Shown: positions 26,865 to 35,480, counted from the first letter of the stretch. The stretch is 64,000 nucleotides of DNA from Thermobifida alba (GCF_023208015.1 NZ_CP051627.1:3888422-3952421), one strand, 5' to 3'. The notes: a model not told the origin generated them from the sequence alone. A program made the numbers and translations.

Positions 26865-26888
26865 GGTGCCGTCTCCCTTCGCCGCACC

Positions 26889-26902
26889 CCACCGCGGTGG
26901 GA
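26889..26902. promoter_or_regulatory. Perfect palindrome upstream of the macrodomain gene
   Basis: CCCACCGCGGTGGG, 14 bases, centred about 31 bases before the proposed TTG start. It may be an operator or a 5' leader hairpin. Confidence 0.35.
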
Positions 26903-27119
26903 CGGGGCCGAGGTTCCGCTTCCGTCCCCGAGGGCGGGAGTTCCACCACGATCTGTAGCGGGCCGGTCCGACAGTCGGCGGGAGATACCGCGGGGCCGCC
27001 TGCGCGGGCGGGGGCGGGAGTGCGCGGACCGCCCGCGGCCGCACGCACGCGGTACCGGTGATCCGCTCGTGGACGTCGGCGTGGCCTGCCGACGGCGTCC
27101 CGCGAGCGTCCCGGGGGCG

Positions 27120-28187
27120 CTACCCGCGCAGGTGGGCGCCGACTGCCTCGACCGCGCGGTCCACGTCGGCGGCGTCGGTGGACAGGTGGAAGGCGCAGCG
27201 CAGGCGCCCCGCGCGCATGGTCGCGACGACGCCCTGCTCGGCCAGGGCGGCCTCGGCCTTGGCGTCGACCCGCAGGCTGACGATCGCGGAGTCCGTCGGG
27301 GGCAGCCCCAGCGCGGCGCAGAACCGGTTGGCCAGTGCGACGTTGTGCGTTCCGATCGCCGCTTCGCCGAGGTCGGCGAGCATCTCCAGGGCCGGGGCCA
27401 GGCCCGCCCAGGACGCCCACACCGGGGACAGGTTGAACCGGCGGGCGTCGGAGGCCAGGCGCATCTCCGTCCCGTAGAACGACTCCGCGCCCTCTTCGGC
27501 CGCGAACCAGTTGGCGGCGCCCGGGGTCAGGTCGGCCAGGGCCTCCTCGGTTCCGGCGAAGAAGCAGACGCCCCGCGGCCCCAGCAGCCATTTGTAGGCG
27601 CTGCACACCAGGTAGTCCACCCGGTCGGCGGGAACGGGCAGCCACCCGGCCGACTGGGTGGTGTCCAACAGCACCCGCGCCCCGTGCGCGGAGGCGGCGG
27701 CCAGCAGTGCGGCGACGTCGACGACGTGGCCGTCGGCGGACTGCGCGGCCGAGACCGCGACGAGGTCCACGGTCGGGTCCACCGCGTCGACGATCCGGGC
27801 CACCGGTACCGACCGCACCGTGATGCCGCGCCCGGTCAGGGCCAGGAAGGGGTAGGTCACCGAGGTGAAGTCCTCCTCGGCGACCAGCACGGTCGACCTG
27901 GCGGGCAGCGACGCCGCGACCAGGCCGACGAACTGGGAGGCCTGCGAGCCGACCGCCACCCGGGACACGGGGAGGCCCACGAGCCGGGCGTAGGCGGCAC
28001 GCGACCGCTCCACGGCCTCGTCGCAGAAGGCCAGGGTCAGGCGGCCCGCCGCGCGGTCGCGTTCGACGGCCAGCGTCGCCTCGTGGGCGACGCGGGGCGG
28101 CAGTCCGTAGGAGGCGGTGTTCAGGTAGACCACGTCTCGGGTGAACTGGTCGCGGATCGAGGCGGGAAGCAGCGGCGCGGTGTCCAT
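27120..28187 (-). CDS. Class V aminotransferase family protein
   Basis: 355-residue PLP enzyme of the aminotransferase class V fold (cysteine desulfurase / isopenicillin N epimerase-like). Features: VVYLNTASYGLPPRV near the N-terminus, VAVGSQASQFVGLVAAS, LLDTTQSAGWLPV (Asp and Gln contacting PLP), and the Schiff-base Lys in VCSAYKWLLGPRGVCFF. Substrate is unknown. Start at ATG 28187 rather than an upstream 28220, as it fits the family. Weak ribosome site; the message may be nearly leaderless. Divergent from a LysR regulator 83 bases away, which probably controls it. Confidence 0.85.
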   Translation of the reverse strand: MDTAPLLPASIRDQFTRDVVYLNTASYGLPPRVAHEATLAVERDRAAGRLTLAFCDEAVERSRAAYARLVGLPVSRVAVGSQASQFVGLVAASLPARSTVLVAEEDFTSVTYPFLALTGRGITVRSVPVARIVDAVDPTVDLVAVSAAQSADGHVVDVAALLAAASAHGARVLLDTTQSAGWLPVPADRVDYLVCSAYKWLLGPRGVCFFAGTEEALADLTPGAANWFAAEEGAESFYGTEMRLASDARRFNLSPVWASWAGLAPALEMLADLGEAAIGTHNVALANRFCAALGLPPTDSAIVSLRVDAKAEAALAEQGVVATMRAGRLRCAFHLSTDAADVDRAVEAVGAHLRG

Positions 28188-28270
28188 GTCTGGATCTTCA
28201 GCGAGCACAGACAAAAGCACAAGAAGATTTTTTCGTCATTTCCCATAAAAGGAATTGATATCTTGGGGCT
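28188..28270. promoter_or_regulatory. Divergent LysR-type control region
   Basis: Short AT-rich region between the aminotransferase and the LysR gene, unlike its surroundings, with tracts AAGAAGATTTTTTCG and GGAATTGATATCTTG. GATATC lies about 12 bases before the LysR GTG and could be part of its -10. LysR regulators usually bind such shared regions; the exact T-N11-A operator cannot be fixed by eye. Confidence 0.5.
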
Positions 28271-29188
28271 GTGCTGGACCTGACCCGACTACGTGTGCTG
28301 CGTGAGGTGGCCCGGCTGGGCTCGATGAGCGCGGCCGCGCGCGCCCTCTCCTACACCCAGCCCGCCGTCTCCCACCACGTCGCCCGGTTGGAGGCGGAGG
28401 TGGGCACACCGCTGGTGGTGCGGCACGGACGGGGAGTGCGCCTCACCGAGGCGGGCCGGGTCCTGGTCGGCCACGCCGACGCCGTCCTGACCCGGTTGGC
28501 GGCCGCCGAGGAGGAGGTCGCCGCCATCGCGGGGCTGCGGGCGGGCCGGGTCCGGCTGGCCGCCTTCCCCACGGCCACCGCCGGAATCGTGCCGCAGGCC
28601 CTGGCCGCGCTGCGGAAACGCGCGCCCGGCGTCACGGTCACCCTCGTCGAGGCCGAGCCGCCGGAGTCGCTGGCCCTGGTCCGGGAGGGCGAGGTGGACG
28701 TGGCGGTCGCCTTCGCCTACGACGAGACGCCCCCCGACGCGGACACCGGGATCCGGGAGGTCACGTTCTCCCGGGAACGGGTGCGGCTGCTGCTTCCCGG
28801 AGGCCATCCGCTCGCCGCCGAGCACACCGTCGAACTGGCGGCACTGCGTGGTGAGACCTGGGTGGCGGGGTGCGAGCGCTGCCGGTCCCACCTCGTCCAC
28901 GTCTGCCGTCGGGCGGGTTTCGAGCCGCACGTCGCCTACGCCACCGACGACCACCTGGCCGTGCAGCGCCTGGTCTCCCTCGGCCTGGCGGTCGGAGTGC
29001 TGCCGCAGCTCGCGCTGTCGCTGCACCGGGGGGAGAACGTCGCGGTGGCCGACTCCCCGGAACTGGGGTGGCGCCGTCTGTTCGCGGTGGCCGCCGCGGG
29101 GCCGGTACCGCCCGCGGCCGCCGCGCTCGTGGACGAGCTCGCCGCCGCGGTGGGTCAGCTCAGCTCCGGGAACCAGGTCGGGTCGTAG
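28271..29188 (+). CDS. LysR family transcriptional regulator
   Basis: 305 residues: N-terminal winged helix-turn-helix (RLRVLREVARLGSMSAAARA, LSYTQPAVSHHVARLEAEVG) and a C-terminal periplasmic-binding-fold effector domain (from about 90; GRVRLAAFPTATAGIVPQAL, and VQRLVSLGLAVGVLPQLAL). GTG start at 28271. Divergent from the aminotransferase, the classical arrangement for a LysR regulator and its target. Its 3' end overlaps the convergent gene at 29155-29466 by 34 bases. Confidence 0.92.
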   Translation: MLDLTRLRVLREVARLGSMSAAARALSYTQPAVSHHVARLEAEVGTPLVVRHGRGVRLTEAGRVLVGHADAVLTRLAAAEEEVAAIAGLRAGRVRLAAFPTATAGIVPQALAALRKRAPGVTVTLVEAEPPESLALVREGEVDVAVAFAYDETPPDADTGIREVTFSRERVRLLLPGGHPLAAEHTVELAALRGETWVAGCERCRSHLVHVCRRAGFEPHVAYATDDHLAVQRLVSLGLAVGVLPQLALSLHRGENVAVADSPELGWRRLFAVAAAGPVPPAAAALVDELAAAVGQLSSGNQVGS

Positions 29189-29466
29189 ACGCGGGCCACC
29201 ACCGTGTCACGCTGCTGCAGGGCGGCGCGCAGTGCCCGGTGCAGGCCGTCCTCCAGGTAGAGCTCGCCCTTCCACCGCACCACGTGGGGGAACAGGTCGC
29301 CGAAGAAGGTGGAGTCCTTGGCGAGCAGATGCTCCAGGTCCAGACTGGCCTTGGTGGTCACCAGCTCGTCCAGCCGCACCTGGCTCGGCGCGATCCGTGT
29401 CCACGCGCTCTGCGACAGGCCGTGATCAGGATAAGGACGGCCGTTGCCGACCCGCTTGAAGACCAT
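29155..29466 (-). CDS. Conserved actinobacterial hypothetical protein
   Basis: 103 residues: MVFKRVGNGRPYPDHGLS, then IAPSQVRLDELVTTKASLDL, DSTFFGDLFPHVVRWKGELY, LEDGLHRALRAALQQRDTV. I know near-identical motifs from unnamed proteins across actinobacteria; the RLDELVTTK and LEDGLHRALRA parts suggest a small ParB/sulfiredoxin-like fold, but this is a guess. ATG at 29466 lies only 6 bases after a -10 box TACTAT, so it is likely translated from a leaderless message. The 3' end overlaps the LysR gene. Confidence 0.75.
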   Translation of the reverse strand: MVFKRVGNGRPYPDHGLSQSAWTRIAPSQVRLDELVTTKASLDLEHLLAKDSTFFGDLFPHVVRWKGELYLEDGLHRALRAALQQRDTVVARVYDPTWFPELS

Positions 29467-29472
29467 GCGCCA

Positions 29473-29478
29473 ATAGTA
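29473..29478 (-). promoter_or_regulatory. -10 element of a leaderless promoter
   Basis: TACTAT on the minus strand, six bases before the ATG of the gene at 29155-29466. At this distance transcription would start at or next to the start codon. The sequence around it is AT-richer than the flanks. No convincing -35 is seen. Confidence 0.55.
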
Positions 29479-29760
29479 AGTGGAACCGGACAGTCGGTGA
29501 GGGACGATCGGGAAACGGACACCCGTATCCAGGAGGGCTTCCCGGGCGGCGGACGGCGCGCCCCTGGTCCGAAGGGGACGGGAAGGCCGACGCCGGAGCG
29601 GGAACGGGCGGGGCCGCACCGGCGTCCGCGGTGACCGCCCCTCCACCGGAAGCGGACCGACGGTTGGCAAAGGACGCGGACGAGCGCGGCCGTTGGGCGC
29701 CTCTTTCCCGTCCAGACCGCCGGCGGAAGCGCGTCTGCGGCCGCGTCCCAGCGGAAACGG

Positions 29761-29790
29761 TCACGGCGCCGCAGGGACGCGGCGCCGTGA
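29761..29790 (-). terminator. Hairpin downstream of serS (distal)
   Basis: Perfect 12-base stem TCACGGCGCCGC / GCGGCGCCGTGA with a 6-base loop. Together with the next hairpin it should end serS transcription; no U tract. Confidence 0.65.
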
Positions 29791-29813
29791 CCCACGGGAA
29801 GAGCGGAACGATG

Positions 29814-29840
29814 TCGCGGGGCCGGGGCCCGGCCCCGCGA
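29814..29840 (-). terminator. Hairpin downstream of serS (proximal)
   Basis: 27-base near-perfect palindrome beginning TCGCGGGGCCGGG and ending in its complement, 22 bases past the serS stop codon. Very GC-rich, no U tract. Confidence 0.65.
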
Positions 29841-29861
29841 GAAACCGGGCCCGGCCGCCGA

Positions 29862-31130
29862 CTACTTCTTGTCGATCGGTTCCAGCACGTCGCGGCCGAC
29901 GAACGGACGCAGGGCCTCGGGGACCGCCACGGAACCGTCCGCGCGCTGGTGGTTCTCCAGGATCGCGACGATCCAGCGCGTGGTGGCCAGTGTTCCGTTG
30001 AGCGTCGCGGCGAACCGCGGCCTGCCGTCGGCGTCGCGGTAGCGGATGTTCAGGCGGCGGGCCTGGAAGTCCGTGCAGTTGGAGGTGGAGGTGAGTTCGC
30101 GGTAGCGCCCCTGGCTGGGAATCCACGCCTCGCAGTCGTACTTGCGCGCCGCGCTCGTTCCCAGGTCGCCCGCCGCGATGTCCACCACCCGGTAGGGCAC
30201 CTCCAGCAGGTCGAGCATCTCGCGTTCCCACGCCAGCAGCCGCAGGTGCTCCTCGTGCGCCTGGTCGGGGTGGGCGTAGACGAACATCTCCACCTTGTTG
30301 AACTGGTGCACCCGGATGATGCCGCGCGTGTCCTTGCCGTAGGAGCCCGCTTCGCGGCGGAAGCACGAGGACCAGCCGACGTACCGGGTGGGCAGCGCGT
30401 CGGCGGGCAGGATCTCGTCCGCGTGGTACCCGGCCAGCGGCACCTCGGAGGTGCCCACCAGGTACAGGTCGTCGGCGGGCAGGTGGTAGACCTCCGCGGA
30501 GTGCTCCCCGAGGAAACCGGTGCCCTCCATGGTGTCGGGCTTGACCAGCACCGGCGGGATCACCGGGGTGAAGCCGTTGGCGGTCGCCCGCTGCATGGCC
30601 AGGTTGAGCAGGCCCAGCTCCAGCATCGCGCCGACACCGGTGAGGAAGTAGAACCGCGCCCCGGACACCTTGGCGCCCCGGTCGGTGTCGATGGCGCCGA
30701 GCATCTCCCCCAGTTCCAGGTGGTCGCGCGGGGTGAAGTCGAACTCGCGCGGCGTGCCGACCTCCTCGACCACCACGAAGTCGTCGACGCCGCCCACCGG
30801 CGCCTCGCTCTCCACCAGGTTCGGCACGGAACGCAGCAGCGCGGAGAGTTCGCCGGAGAGCGCCTCGGCCTCGGCCTCGGCGGACTTGACGTCGGCGGCC
30901 AGACTCTTGGCCCGGGCCAGCAGCGCCTCACGCTCGTCCGCCGACGCGCGGGAGACGGACTTGCCGACACTCTTCTGCTCGGCGCGCAGCGACTCGAAAC
31001 GCGCCAGGGCGGCGCGGTGCCGCGAGTCCAGGTCCAGCAGCCGGTCGACGACGGAGTCGTCTTCGCCACGGGCACGCTGCGACGCGCGCAGACGGTCAGG
31101 GTCATCCCGTAGAGCTCGAAGGTCGATCAC
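29862..31130 (-). CDS. serS: Seryl-tRNA synthetase
   Basis: Class II synthetase charging tRNA-Ser. 422 residues: an N-terminal coiled-coil arm (residues about 30-110) that binds the long variable arm, then the catalytic core with motif 2 ([20 protein letters not shown] by its ends [12 protein letters not shown] and [11 protein letters not shown]) and motif 3 ([18 protein letters not shown]). GTG at 31130 is chosen since the family starts [11 protein letters not shown]; 26 residues upstream to 31208 are not family-like. There is no ribosome site, so a leaderless message is likely. Two tRNA-Ser genes occur in this window. Confidence 0.96.
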   Translation of the reverse strand: MIDLRALRDDPDRLRASQRARGEDDSVVDRLLDLDSRHRAALARFESLRAEQKSVGKSVSRASADEREALLARAKSLAADVKSAEAEAEALSGELSALLRSVPNLVESEAPVGGVDDFVVVEEVGTPREFDFTPRDHLELGEMLGAIDTDRGAKVSGARFYFLTGVGAMLELGLLNLAMQRATANGFTPVIPPVLVKPDTMEGTGFLGEHSAEVYHLPADDLYLVGTSEVPLAGYHADEILPADALPTRYVGWSSCFRREAGSYGKDTRGIIRVHQFNKVEMFVYAHPDQAHEEHLRLLAWEREMLDLLEVPYRVVDIAAGDLGTSAARKYDCEAWIPSQGRYRELTSTSNCTDFQARRLNIRYRDADGRPRFAATLNGTLATTRWIVAILENHQRADGSVAVPEALRPFVGRDVLEPIDKK

Positions 31131-31195
31131 GTTGAGCAGGGTACCGGTATCGCGGTTTTCAGCACACCGTGTCATACGGTTCTGGAACGATGAGG

Positions 31196-31224
31196 CCGTC
31201 GACCGCATCTAATGAGGTCGACGG
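31196..31224. promoter_or_regulatory. Inverted repeat in the serS / small-gene divergent region
   Basis: CCGTCGACC (31196-31204) and its complement (31216-31224) flank an 11-base AT-rich loop containing TAATGA, 66 bases upstream of the serS start. It may be an operator or part of overlapping promoters for serS and the plus-strand gene at 31379. Confidence 0.4.
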
Positions 31225-31378
31225 ACCTGTCACGGGGACACGACGCACGGAGTGGAGGAACTGAGACAGGGGGGAACAGCGAGGTCCCTCGTGGGACGGG
31301 TCTCGCTTCGGCCGGCCAAGGACACCGGCCTTTGCTCCGCGCCGGTGCGGCAGCGGAGCGGAAAGGGGGAAGAACACC

Positions 31379-31564
31379 ATGACGCAGAACTGGGGGATGA
31401 AGCCGGTCAGCTCGATGACCGCGACGGAGATCTGTGCGGCACTGGATCGGCTCGACGAGGTCGCACCCGGGGACACCGCCCTGGAGTTGGCGTTGCGGCG
31501 CGAGCTGTACCGGGTGGCCTCCGAGGACTGGATGTTCGACGAGGACTCGGTCCTGGTGGGCTGA
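31379..31564 (+). CDS. Small hypothetical protein
   Basis: 61 residues: MTQNWGMKPVSSMTATEICA, then LDRLDEVAPGDTALELALRR and ELYRVASEDWMFDEDSVLVG. Predicted helical, acidic, no membrane segment. GGGGGAAG lies about 8 bases before the ATG, and third positions are GC-rich. Family unknown. Confidence 0.55.
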   Translation: MTQNWGMKPVSSMTATEICAALDRLDEVAPGDTALELALRRELYRVASEDWMFDEDSVLVG

Positions 31565-31636
31565 GACCGGCCGGATCTGCGGGTCGACGCCGCCGTTCGA
31601 GGGCTCTCCGGCGGCGTCCCTTCGTCTCCGCGTCTC

Positions 31637-32233
31637 TCACCTGGGGATCCGGGAGCGCGGAATCCGGGTTCGCGTGTCGTGGAACCGTGGGACGGAGTTG
31701 CCGTTCGCCGCGGTGGACACCGGTTTGGCGTGTGTTCCGAGCGTGGTCCGGTCGTGGAGTCCGTCGACCGTCTGCCACGGGTGGCCGTTGCGGTCGTACT
31801 CCGCGGCGGCGAGGCGGGAGGAGCCGCGGGAAGAGCCGCCGGAACGTCCGTTCACCCGCGACTCCGTCCCGTCGGGCTGGTACCCCGCGAACACCCGTTC
31901 CATCCGGTCTCCGAGCAGGTCGTCACGGACGTGCTCGCCACTGCCGAGCGCTTCGTGCCGTCCGCTCCGGACCAGCCCGAGCAGGCTGTTGAGCGGTCCC
32001 TGGCGGCCGATGACGAACCACGCCACGGCACCGAGGACCGGCAACTGGAGAACCGTGAGCGACCACAGCAGTTTGCCGCCCCGGGTGAGCGTCCGGGCGG
32101 ACAGCACGGAGGCCAGGGCCGCGATGACCAGTGTGAGCAGCGCGATCGTGAGCAGACCGCCGAGCACTCCCAGGAGCATGGCGGTGCCGTCCGACATCGG
32201 CTGCTGCGTCACGGCTGCCGTGACCCTCCCCAT
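31637..32233 (-). CDS. PLDc_N domain membrane protein
   Basis: 198 residues. Two membrane segments (MLLGVLGGLLTIALLTLVIA and, after RTLTRGGKLLW, LTVLQLPVLGAVAWFVIG) form the PLDc_N (phospholipase D-nuclease N-terminal) module, recognised by the LLWxLxVLxLPVxGAVxWFxxG pattern. The C-terminal half is a hydrophilic, Arg/Ser-rich tail (SRVNGRSGGSSRGSSRL). Family role unknown; these domains occur in cardiolipin synthases and in small orphan proteins. ATG at 32233 has GGAGGAG 6 bases upstream. Ends close to the convergent small gene at 31564. Confidence 0.75.
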   Translation of the reverse strand: MGRVTAAVTQQPMSDGTAMLLGVLGGLLTIALLTLVIAALASVLSARTLTRGGKLLWSLTVLQLPVLGAVAWFVIGRQGPLNSLLGLVRSGRHEALGSGEHVRDDLLGDRMERVFAGYQPDGTESRVNGRSGGSSRGSSRLAAAEYDRNGHPWQTVDGLHDRTTLGTHAKPVSTAANGNSVPRFHDTRTRIPRSRIPR

Positions 32234-32440
32234 GGGCGACTCCTCCTGCGACTCCTCCAGTCCGTTGTCTCCAGCATGAGGAGTCGCTGCCCAACGCACG
32301 CCAGCGGCAAGGCCAGCCCCCGGTAAAACTCCCCGCGAACGCCGACGGCGGAGGACCGGTGGAGGCGGAGCGGCGTACCGGTACCGTTGGTCCGCGGTCC
32401 GCTGACGGAGACGGATCCCCGGTGGGAAGGGAGTGCGTCG

Positions 32441-33043
32441 ATGATGGAGAGCCCGGTCGGTGAGTCCAGGGTGCCCGCTGCGGCGACCTGGGGGCTGTTC
32501 GTGGCCTGGGCGATCCACGACGCCGAGGAACTGGCGACCATGGCGCACTGGTCCAGGCGGGCGCGGCCCCGTCTGGAGAGGACGCTGCCGTGGGTGCCGC
32601 CGACGGTGTGGGACCGCATGGACCTCTCCCAGGAGCACGTGAACCTGTCCATCGGGCTGGTGGGGTGTGTGGTGGCGGCAGCCGCCGCTGACGGCGCCCG
32701 CACGAACGGCCGGAGCGTCTTCTACCAGGCCACGCTGGCCGCCCTGGGACTGCACGCCGTCTCGCACGTGGCCTCGGCGGTCGCGACGAGGGGCTACACG
32801 CCGGGGATGGTGACCGCGCCACTGGTGGCGGCGCCGTTCGCGCTGTGGGCGCGCCGGGAGCTGCGCCGCGCGGGTGTTCCCCGCGCCGCGGTCTCGCCGG
32901 CCGCGGCCCTGCTGTTCGTGCCGCTGGCGGCCGGAGTGCACGGAACGGCCGCTGCGTTGCTCGCCGCTCGGGACCGGTGGCGGCGCCGCTCCCGGAGGGG
33001 AGCGGGGGCAGCCGCGGCGGTCCGCCGTCCGTCGGCCCGCTGA
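32441..33043 (+). CDS. HXXEE domain membrane protein
   Basis: 200 residues with the HXXEE family signature: WGLFVAWAIHDAEELATMAH near the N-terminus (the His-x-x-Glu-Glu form is HDAEE), QEHVNLSIGLVGCVVAAAA, and YQATLAALGLHAVSHVASAV with its conserved histidines, then GYTPGMVTAPLVAAPFALW. About five hydrophobic segments. Ribosome site AAGGGAG before the ATG at 32441. Function of the family is unknown; the His/Glu residues inside membrane segments suggest metal binding. Confidence 0.78.
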   Translation: MMESPVGESRVPAAATWGLFVAWAIHDAEELATMAHWSRRARPRLERTLPWVPPTVWDRMDLSQEHVNLSIGLVGCVVAAAAADGARTNGRSVFYQATLAALGLHAVSHVASAVATRGYTPGMVTAPLVAAPFALWARRELRRAGVPRAAVSPAAALLFVPLAAGVHGTAAALLAARDRWRRRSRRGAGAAAAVRRPSAR

Positions 33044-33223
33044 CCCGGCGGGGAAGTGCGGACCTCCTGCTCGGTTTGTCTGCGCGAGGGCACGACCTGC
33101 TGCTTTACTGGGCTCTATGGGCGAGCGTCGACAGGTTTTCGCGGGGGGTTCCGGGTGCTTCGGGGAAACCGTCCCGGCTGAGGGGGCCGGTCGCCTTTGT
33201 GGAAGCACGTTCCGTCCGCGCGA

Positions 33224-34060
33224 GTGGTCGTGATCGAGAAGCCGGGTTATCTGCGGGTCGCCGACAGTCTGCGGGAGCCCATCCTCAACGGGGAGATGCC
33301 TCCGGGGACGCGGCTGCCGTCCCGCGCCCAGCTGTCCCACCGCCACTCGGTGAGCGACCAGGTGGCCCGCCGCGCGTTGCGGCTCCTCGTGGAGGAGGGA
33401 CTGATCGAGGGGCGGGCCGGATCCGGGTACTACGTGCGTGCACCGTCGGCGGAGTTCCTGCTGTCCCGGACCTGCCCCGGCCCGGATCTCGACCCGCTGC
33501 GGATCGAACGGCTGGGGGCCCGTACCGAGACCGCGTCCGCCGCGGTGGCGCGGCGGTTGGGGGTGCGGGAGGGCGAGCCGCTGTACCAGACCGAGTGTCT
33601 GGGGTACGCGCAGGGCACGCCGGTCGCGTTGCACATCGCGTGGGAGCCGGCCCTGCTCACCCTCAACACCGGGCGGACCCCGGGAGAGCTTCCCGGGCTC
33701 GGTGTCGCGGACCGTCTCGCCGGGGTGGGGATCACCGTGGACCGGGTCGAGGAGGAGGTGTCGGTCCGGGGGTTGCGGGAACCGGAAGCGCGGCGGCTCG
33801 CTCTGGCGCCGGGCGCGTCCATGCTGGTGGTCCAGCGCACCCACTTCGCCGGACGGTGTCCCGTGGAGACCTCCGACCTCATCGTCTCGGCGGACCACTG
33901 TCGTCTCGGTTACCGGTTGGCTCCGTCGCGCGGTGGGGAACAGACGTTCCGGCACAGCGGTAAGCCGTCTCCCGCGGCTCCTCAGGAGGCGGCGGACTCC
34001 TCCTCCGCGGGGGTGGCGGGGCCGGAGGGGCCGCCGGGGAAGGAGCGCGTCCAGGGGTGA
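33224..34060 (+). CDS. GntR family transcriptional regulator with UTRA domain
   Basis: About 278 residues. The N-terminal winged helix (GYLRVADSLREPILNGEMPP, GTRLPSRAQLSHRHSVSDQV, ALRLLVEEGLIEGRAGSGYY) is GntR; the C-terminal ligand-binding UTRA (HutC) domain follows (LYQTECLGYAQGTPVALHIAW, ASMLVVQRTHFAGRCPVETS). Start is uncertain: GTG 33224 or 33230 gives a normal N-terminus, TTG 33197 a longer one; none has a strong ribosome site. The last 30 residues are low-complexity. No adjacent enzyme operon suggests its target. Confidence 0.82.
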   Translation: MVVIEKPGYLRVADSLREPILNGEMPPGTRLPSRAQLSHRHSVSDQVARRALRLLVEEGLIEGRAGSGYYVRAPSAEFLLSRTCPGPDLDPLRIERLGARTETASAAVARRLGVREGEPLYQTECLGYAQGTPVALHIAWEPALLTLNTGRTPGELPGLGVADRLAGVGITVDRVEEEVSVRGLREPEARRLALAPGASMLVVQRTHFAGRCPVETSDLIVSADHCRLGYRLAPSRGGEQTFRHSGKPSPAAPQEAADSSSAGVAGPEGPPGKERVQG

Positions 34061-34511
34061 CCCCCTCCGACGGTGTCGTCCGGGGGCTCGTCGAGCAGGG
34101 GCACGCCCGAGGGCGGCGGAGGCGGAGCGGCGGGAGCCCGGAGCCGGTTCCACGACGGCCAACCCCGGGCTGGACACGCACCGCACCAGGGGTACGGCCG
34201 CCTCGCCGGAGGGGTCGTGGCGGCCGCCGACCAGGAGGGCTGGTCGCTGCCGCTGGACGGGGCCGGGGCGTCACGCCCGCCGTGACCGGCTCCGTCACCT
34301 GCGCAGGGGCACGGCATCCTGCGACGTGGTCCGTCAACGGTCCGGGGCAGCCGCCGAACGACGGCTCCGTGCCCGGGCGTCGTCTCTCGGCGACAGTCGA
34401 CGGCCGGGGCGGGTGAGGTCGGACCGAGTCACGCGGGAAGGCTGCCGGATGCTTTCCCGTGCTGGAAACGCCGCTGGCCCACGCCGCCAAGCGGCGTGGG
34501 TCGAGTGCCGG
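34061..34511. other. Long GC-rich region without a supported gene
   Basis: Between the GntR gene and the tandem secreted-protein array. Open frames occur on both strands (for example 34073-34285 plus) but they are Gly/Pro/Arg-rich, lack ribosome sites and have no recognisable product. A short inverted repeat (CACGCCGC near 34482 and GCGGCGTG near 34492) is present. Confidence 0.4.
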
Positions 34512-34546
34512 GGCCGCCTCCCGGGCAGGTGCCGTGGGAGGCGGCC
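34512..34546 (-). terminator. Terminator of the first tandem secreted-protein gene
   Basis: Perfect 11-base stem GGCCGCCTCCC / GGGAGGCGGCC with a 13-base loop, 44 bases beyond the stop codon at 34590. Closely related hairpins follow two of the other paralogs. Confidence 0.8.
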
Positions 34547-34589
34547 GGTGGAGTGGGGTTACCGATCCGTACGGACCGGTGGCGCGCTC

Positions 34590-34829
34590 CTAGTTGTTGA
34601 CGTCGTTGACGTTGAGGTTGCCGGCGCAGGCTGCGGAGTTGAGCAGGTTCAGGTTGAGGCCCAGGCCCAGGAGCAGGCCGGCACCGGTGGCCTCCTGCGC
34701 CGAGATGCACTGCGCGGCCTCGGTGGCGGTGACCTCGGTGTAGTCACCGGCCAGGGCGGCCGAGGCCCCGGCGCCGACCAGGCCCGCGGTCATCGCGCCC
34801 ACGGCAGCCAGCTTCATGATTCGCCGCAT
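34590..34829 (-). CDS. Small secreted two-cysteine protein, tandem paralog 1
   Basis: 79 residues: signal peptide (MRRIMKLAAVGAMTAGLVGA, cleavage after SAALA) and a mature part of about 52 residues starting GDYTEVTATEAAQCIS, with a hydrophobic middle (AGLLLGLGLNLNLLNSAAC) and the Asn-rich end NLNVNDVNN. The two Cys (mature 14 and 41) probably form a disulfide. The alternating Leu/Asn stretch suggests beta structure or surface activity, as in chaplins, but the chaplin motif is absent. AAAGG lies 10 bases before this ATG; an ATG 9 bases earlier (34838) is too close to AAAGG. Least Asp-rich C-terminus of the four. Confidence 0.82.
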   Translation of the reverse strand: MRRIMKLAAVGAMTAGLVGAGASAALAGDYTEVTATEAAQCISAQEATGAGLLLGLGLNLNLLNSAACAGNLNVNDVNN

Positions 34830-34907
34830 TTGAGACATACCTTTCAATGACGGTAGCGACAGCCGGAAAGGCCGTCGTTCCAACGGTCGCGTCGATCCGA
34901 TCGCTCG

Positions 34908-34930
34908 GTCGCGCATTGCAACAATGCCCC
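34908..34930 (-). promoter_or_regulatory. Conserved GGCATTGTT box upstream of paralog 1
   Basis: Minus-strand GGGGCATTGTTGCAATGCGCG, cited here by its parts GGCATTGTT and TGCGCG, 80-100 bases before the start codon. The same element recurs at the same distance before paralogs 2 and 3, implying a shared promoter or operator. Confidence 0.5.
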
Positions 34931-35133
34931 ACCGTCGGCGCCCCTGAATGAAGCAACGCGCGTCATGCCATTCCTTTACTTCCGTTGGCAGTTTCATTAC
35001 TGTCCATTCTGTGGAGGAATGGCCGAGAAGTGGGGGGAATGGGAAACGGAAACCGCCCCCCGCGGAGCGTGCGGGGAGCGGCCGCTCGGAAGACAGCAGA
35101 GAAACGTCTCCGAAGCAGAACTGGGATCCGGTC

Positions 35134-35373
35134 CTAGTCGTTGATGTCGTTGATGTTGACGCTGCCGGTGCAGGCCCCGGAGTTGAGGGCGTTGACGTTC
35201 GCGCCCAGGCCGATCAGCAGGCTCAGTCCCTGAGCGGACTCGCCGGCGATGCACTGGGCGGCCTCGGTGGCGGTGATCTCGGTGTAGTCACCGGCCAGGG
35301 CGGCCGAGGCCCCGGCGCCGACCAGGCCCGCGGTCATCGCGCCCACGGCAGCCAGCTTCATGATTCGCCGCAT
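35134..35373 (-). CDS. Small secreted two-cysteine protein, tandem paralog 2
   Basis: 79 residues with a signal peptide identical to paralog 1. Mature part GDYTEITATEAAQCIAGESA then QGLSLLIGLGANVNALNSGA and C-TGSVNINDIND. It is the most divergent in the middle (GESAQGLSLLIGLGANVNAL) while both Cys and the Asn/Asp end are kept, so selection acts on the frame. Start codon and AAAGG arrangement are as in the other copies. An imperfect GC hairpin at about 35053-35083 follows the stop. Confidence 0.82.
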   Translation of the reverse strand: MRRIMKLAAVGAMTAGLVGAGASAALAGDYTEITATEAAQCIAGESAQGLSLLIGLGANVNALNSGACTGSVNINDIND

Positions 35374-35456
35374 TTGAGACATACCTTTCGATGACGGTAG
35401 TGACAGCCGGAAAAAGCTGTCGAATCCACTTTTCACGCTGGTCGAGAGGGATTCCC

Positions 35457-35480
35457 GGACCGCGCACGACAACAATGCCA
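35457..35480 (-). promoter_or_regulatory. Conserved GGCATTGTT box upstream of paralog 2
   Basis: Minus strand GTGGCATTGTTG followed by GTGCGCGGTCC, 84-107 bases before the start codon, matching the elements before paralogs 1 and 3. Confidence 0.5.

Larger units (their letters stand above)
29467..29861. other. Intergenic region downstream of serS
   Basis: 395 bases without a supported gene. It holds the leaderless promoter of the preceding small gene and two strong hairpins next to the serS stop, listed separately. The remainder (29500-29750) is GC-rich without coding signal. Confidence 0.45.

Noticed and set aside
31131-31378. T-box leader for serS
   Set aside because: No T-box sequence is visible, and the serS message appears leaderless.
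34057-34416. Frame coupled by GTGA to the GntR stop
   Set aside because: Low-complexity Gly/Arg/Pro composition, no motif, and competing frames on both strands; not supported as a gene.
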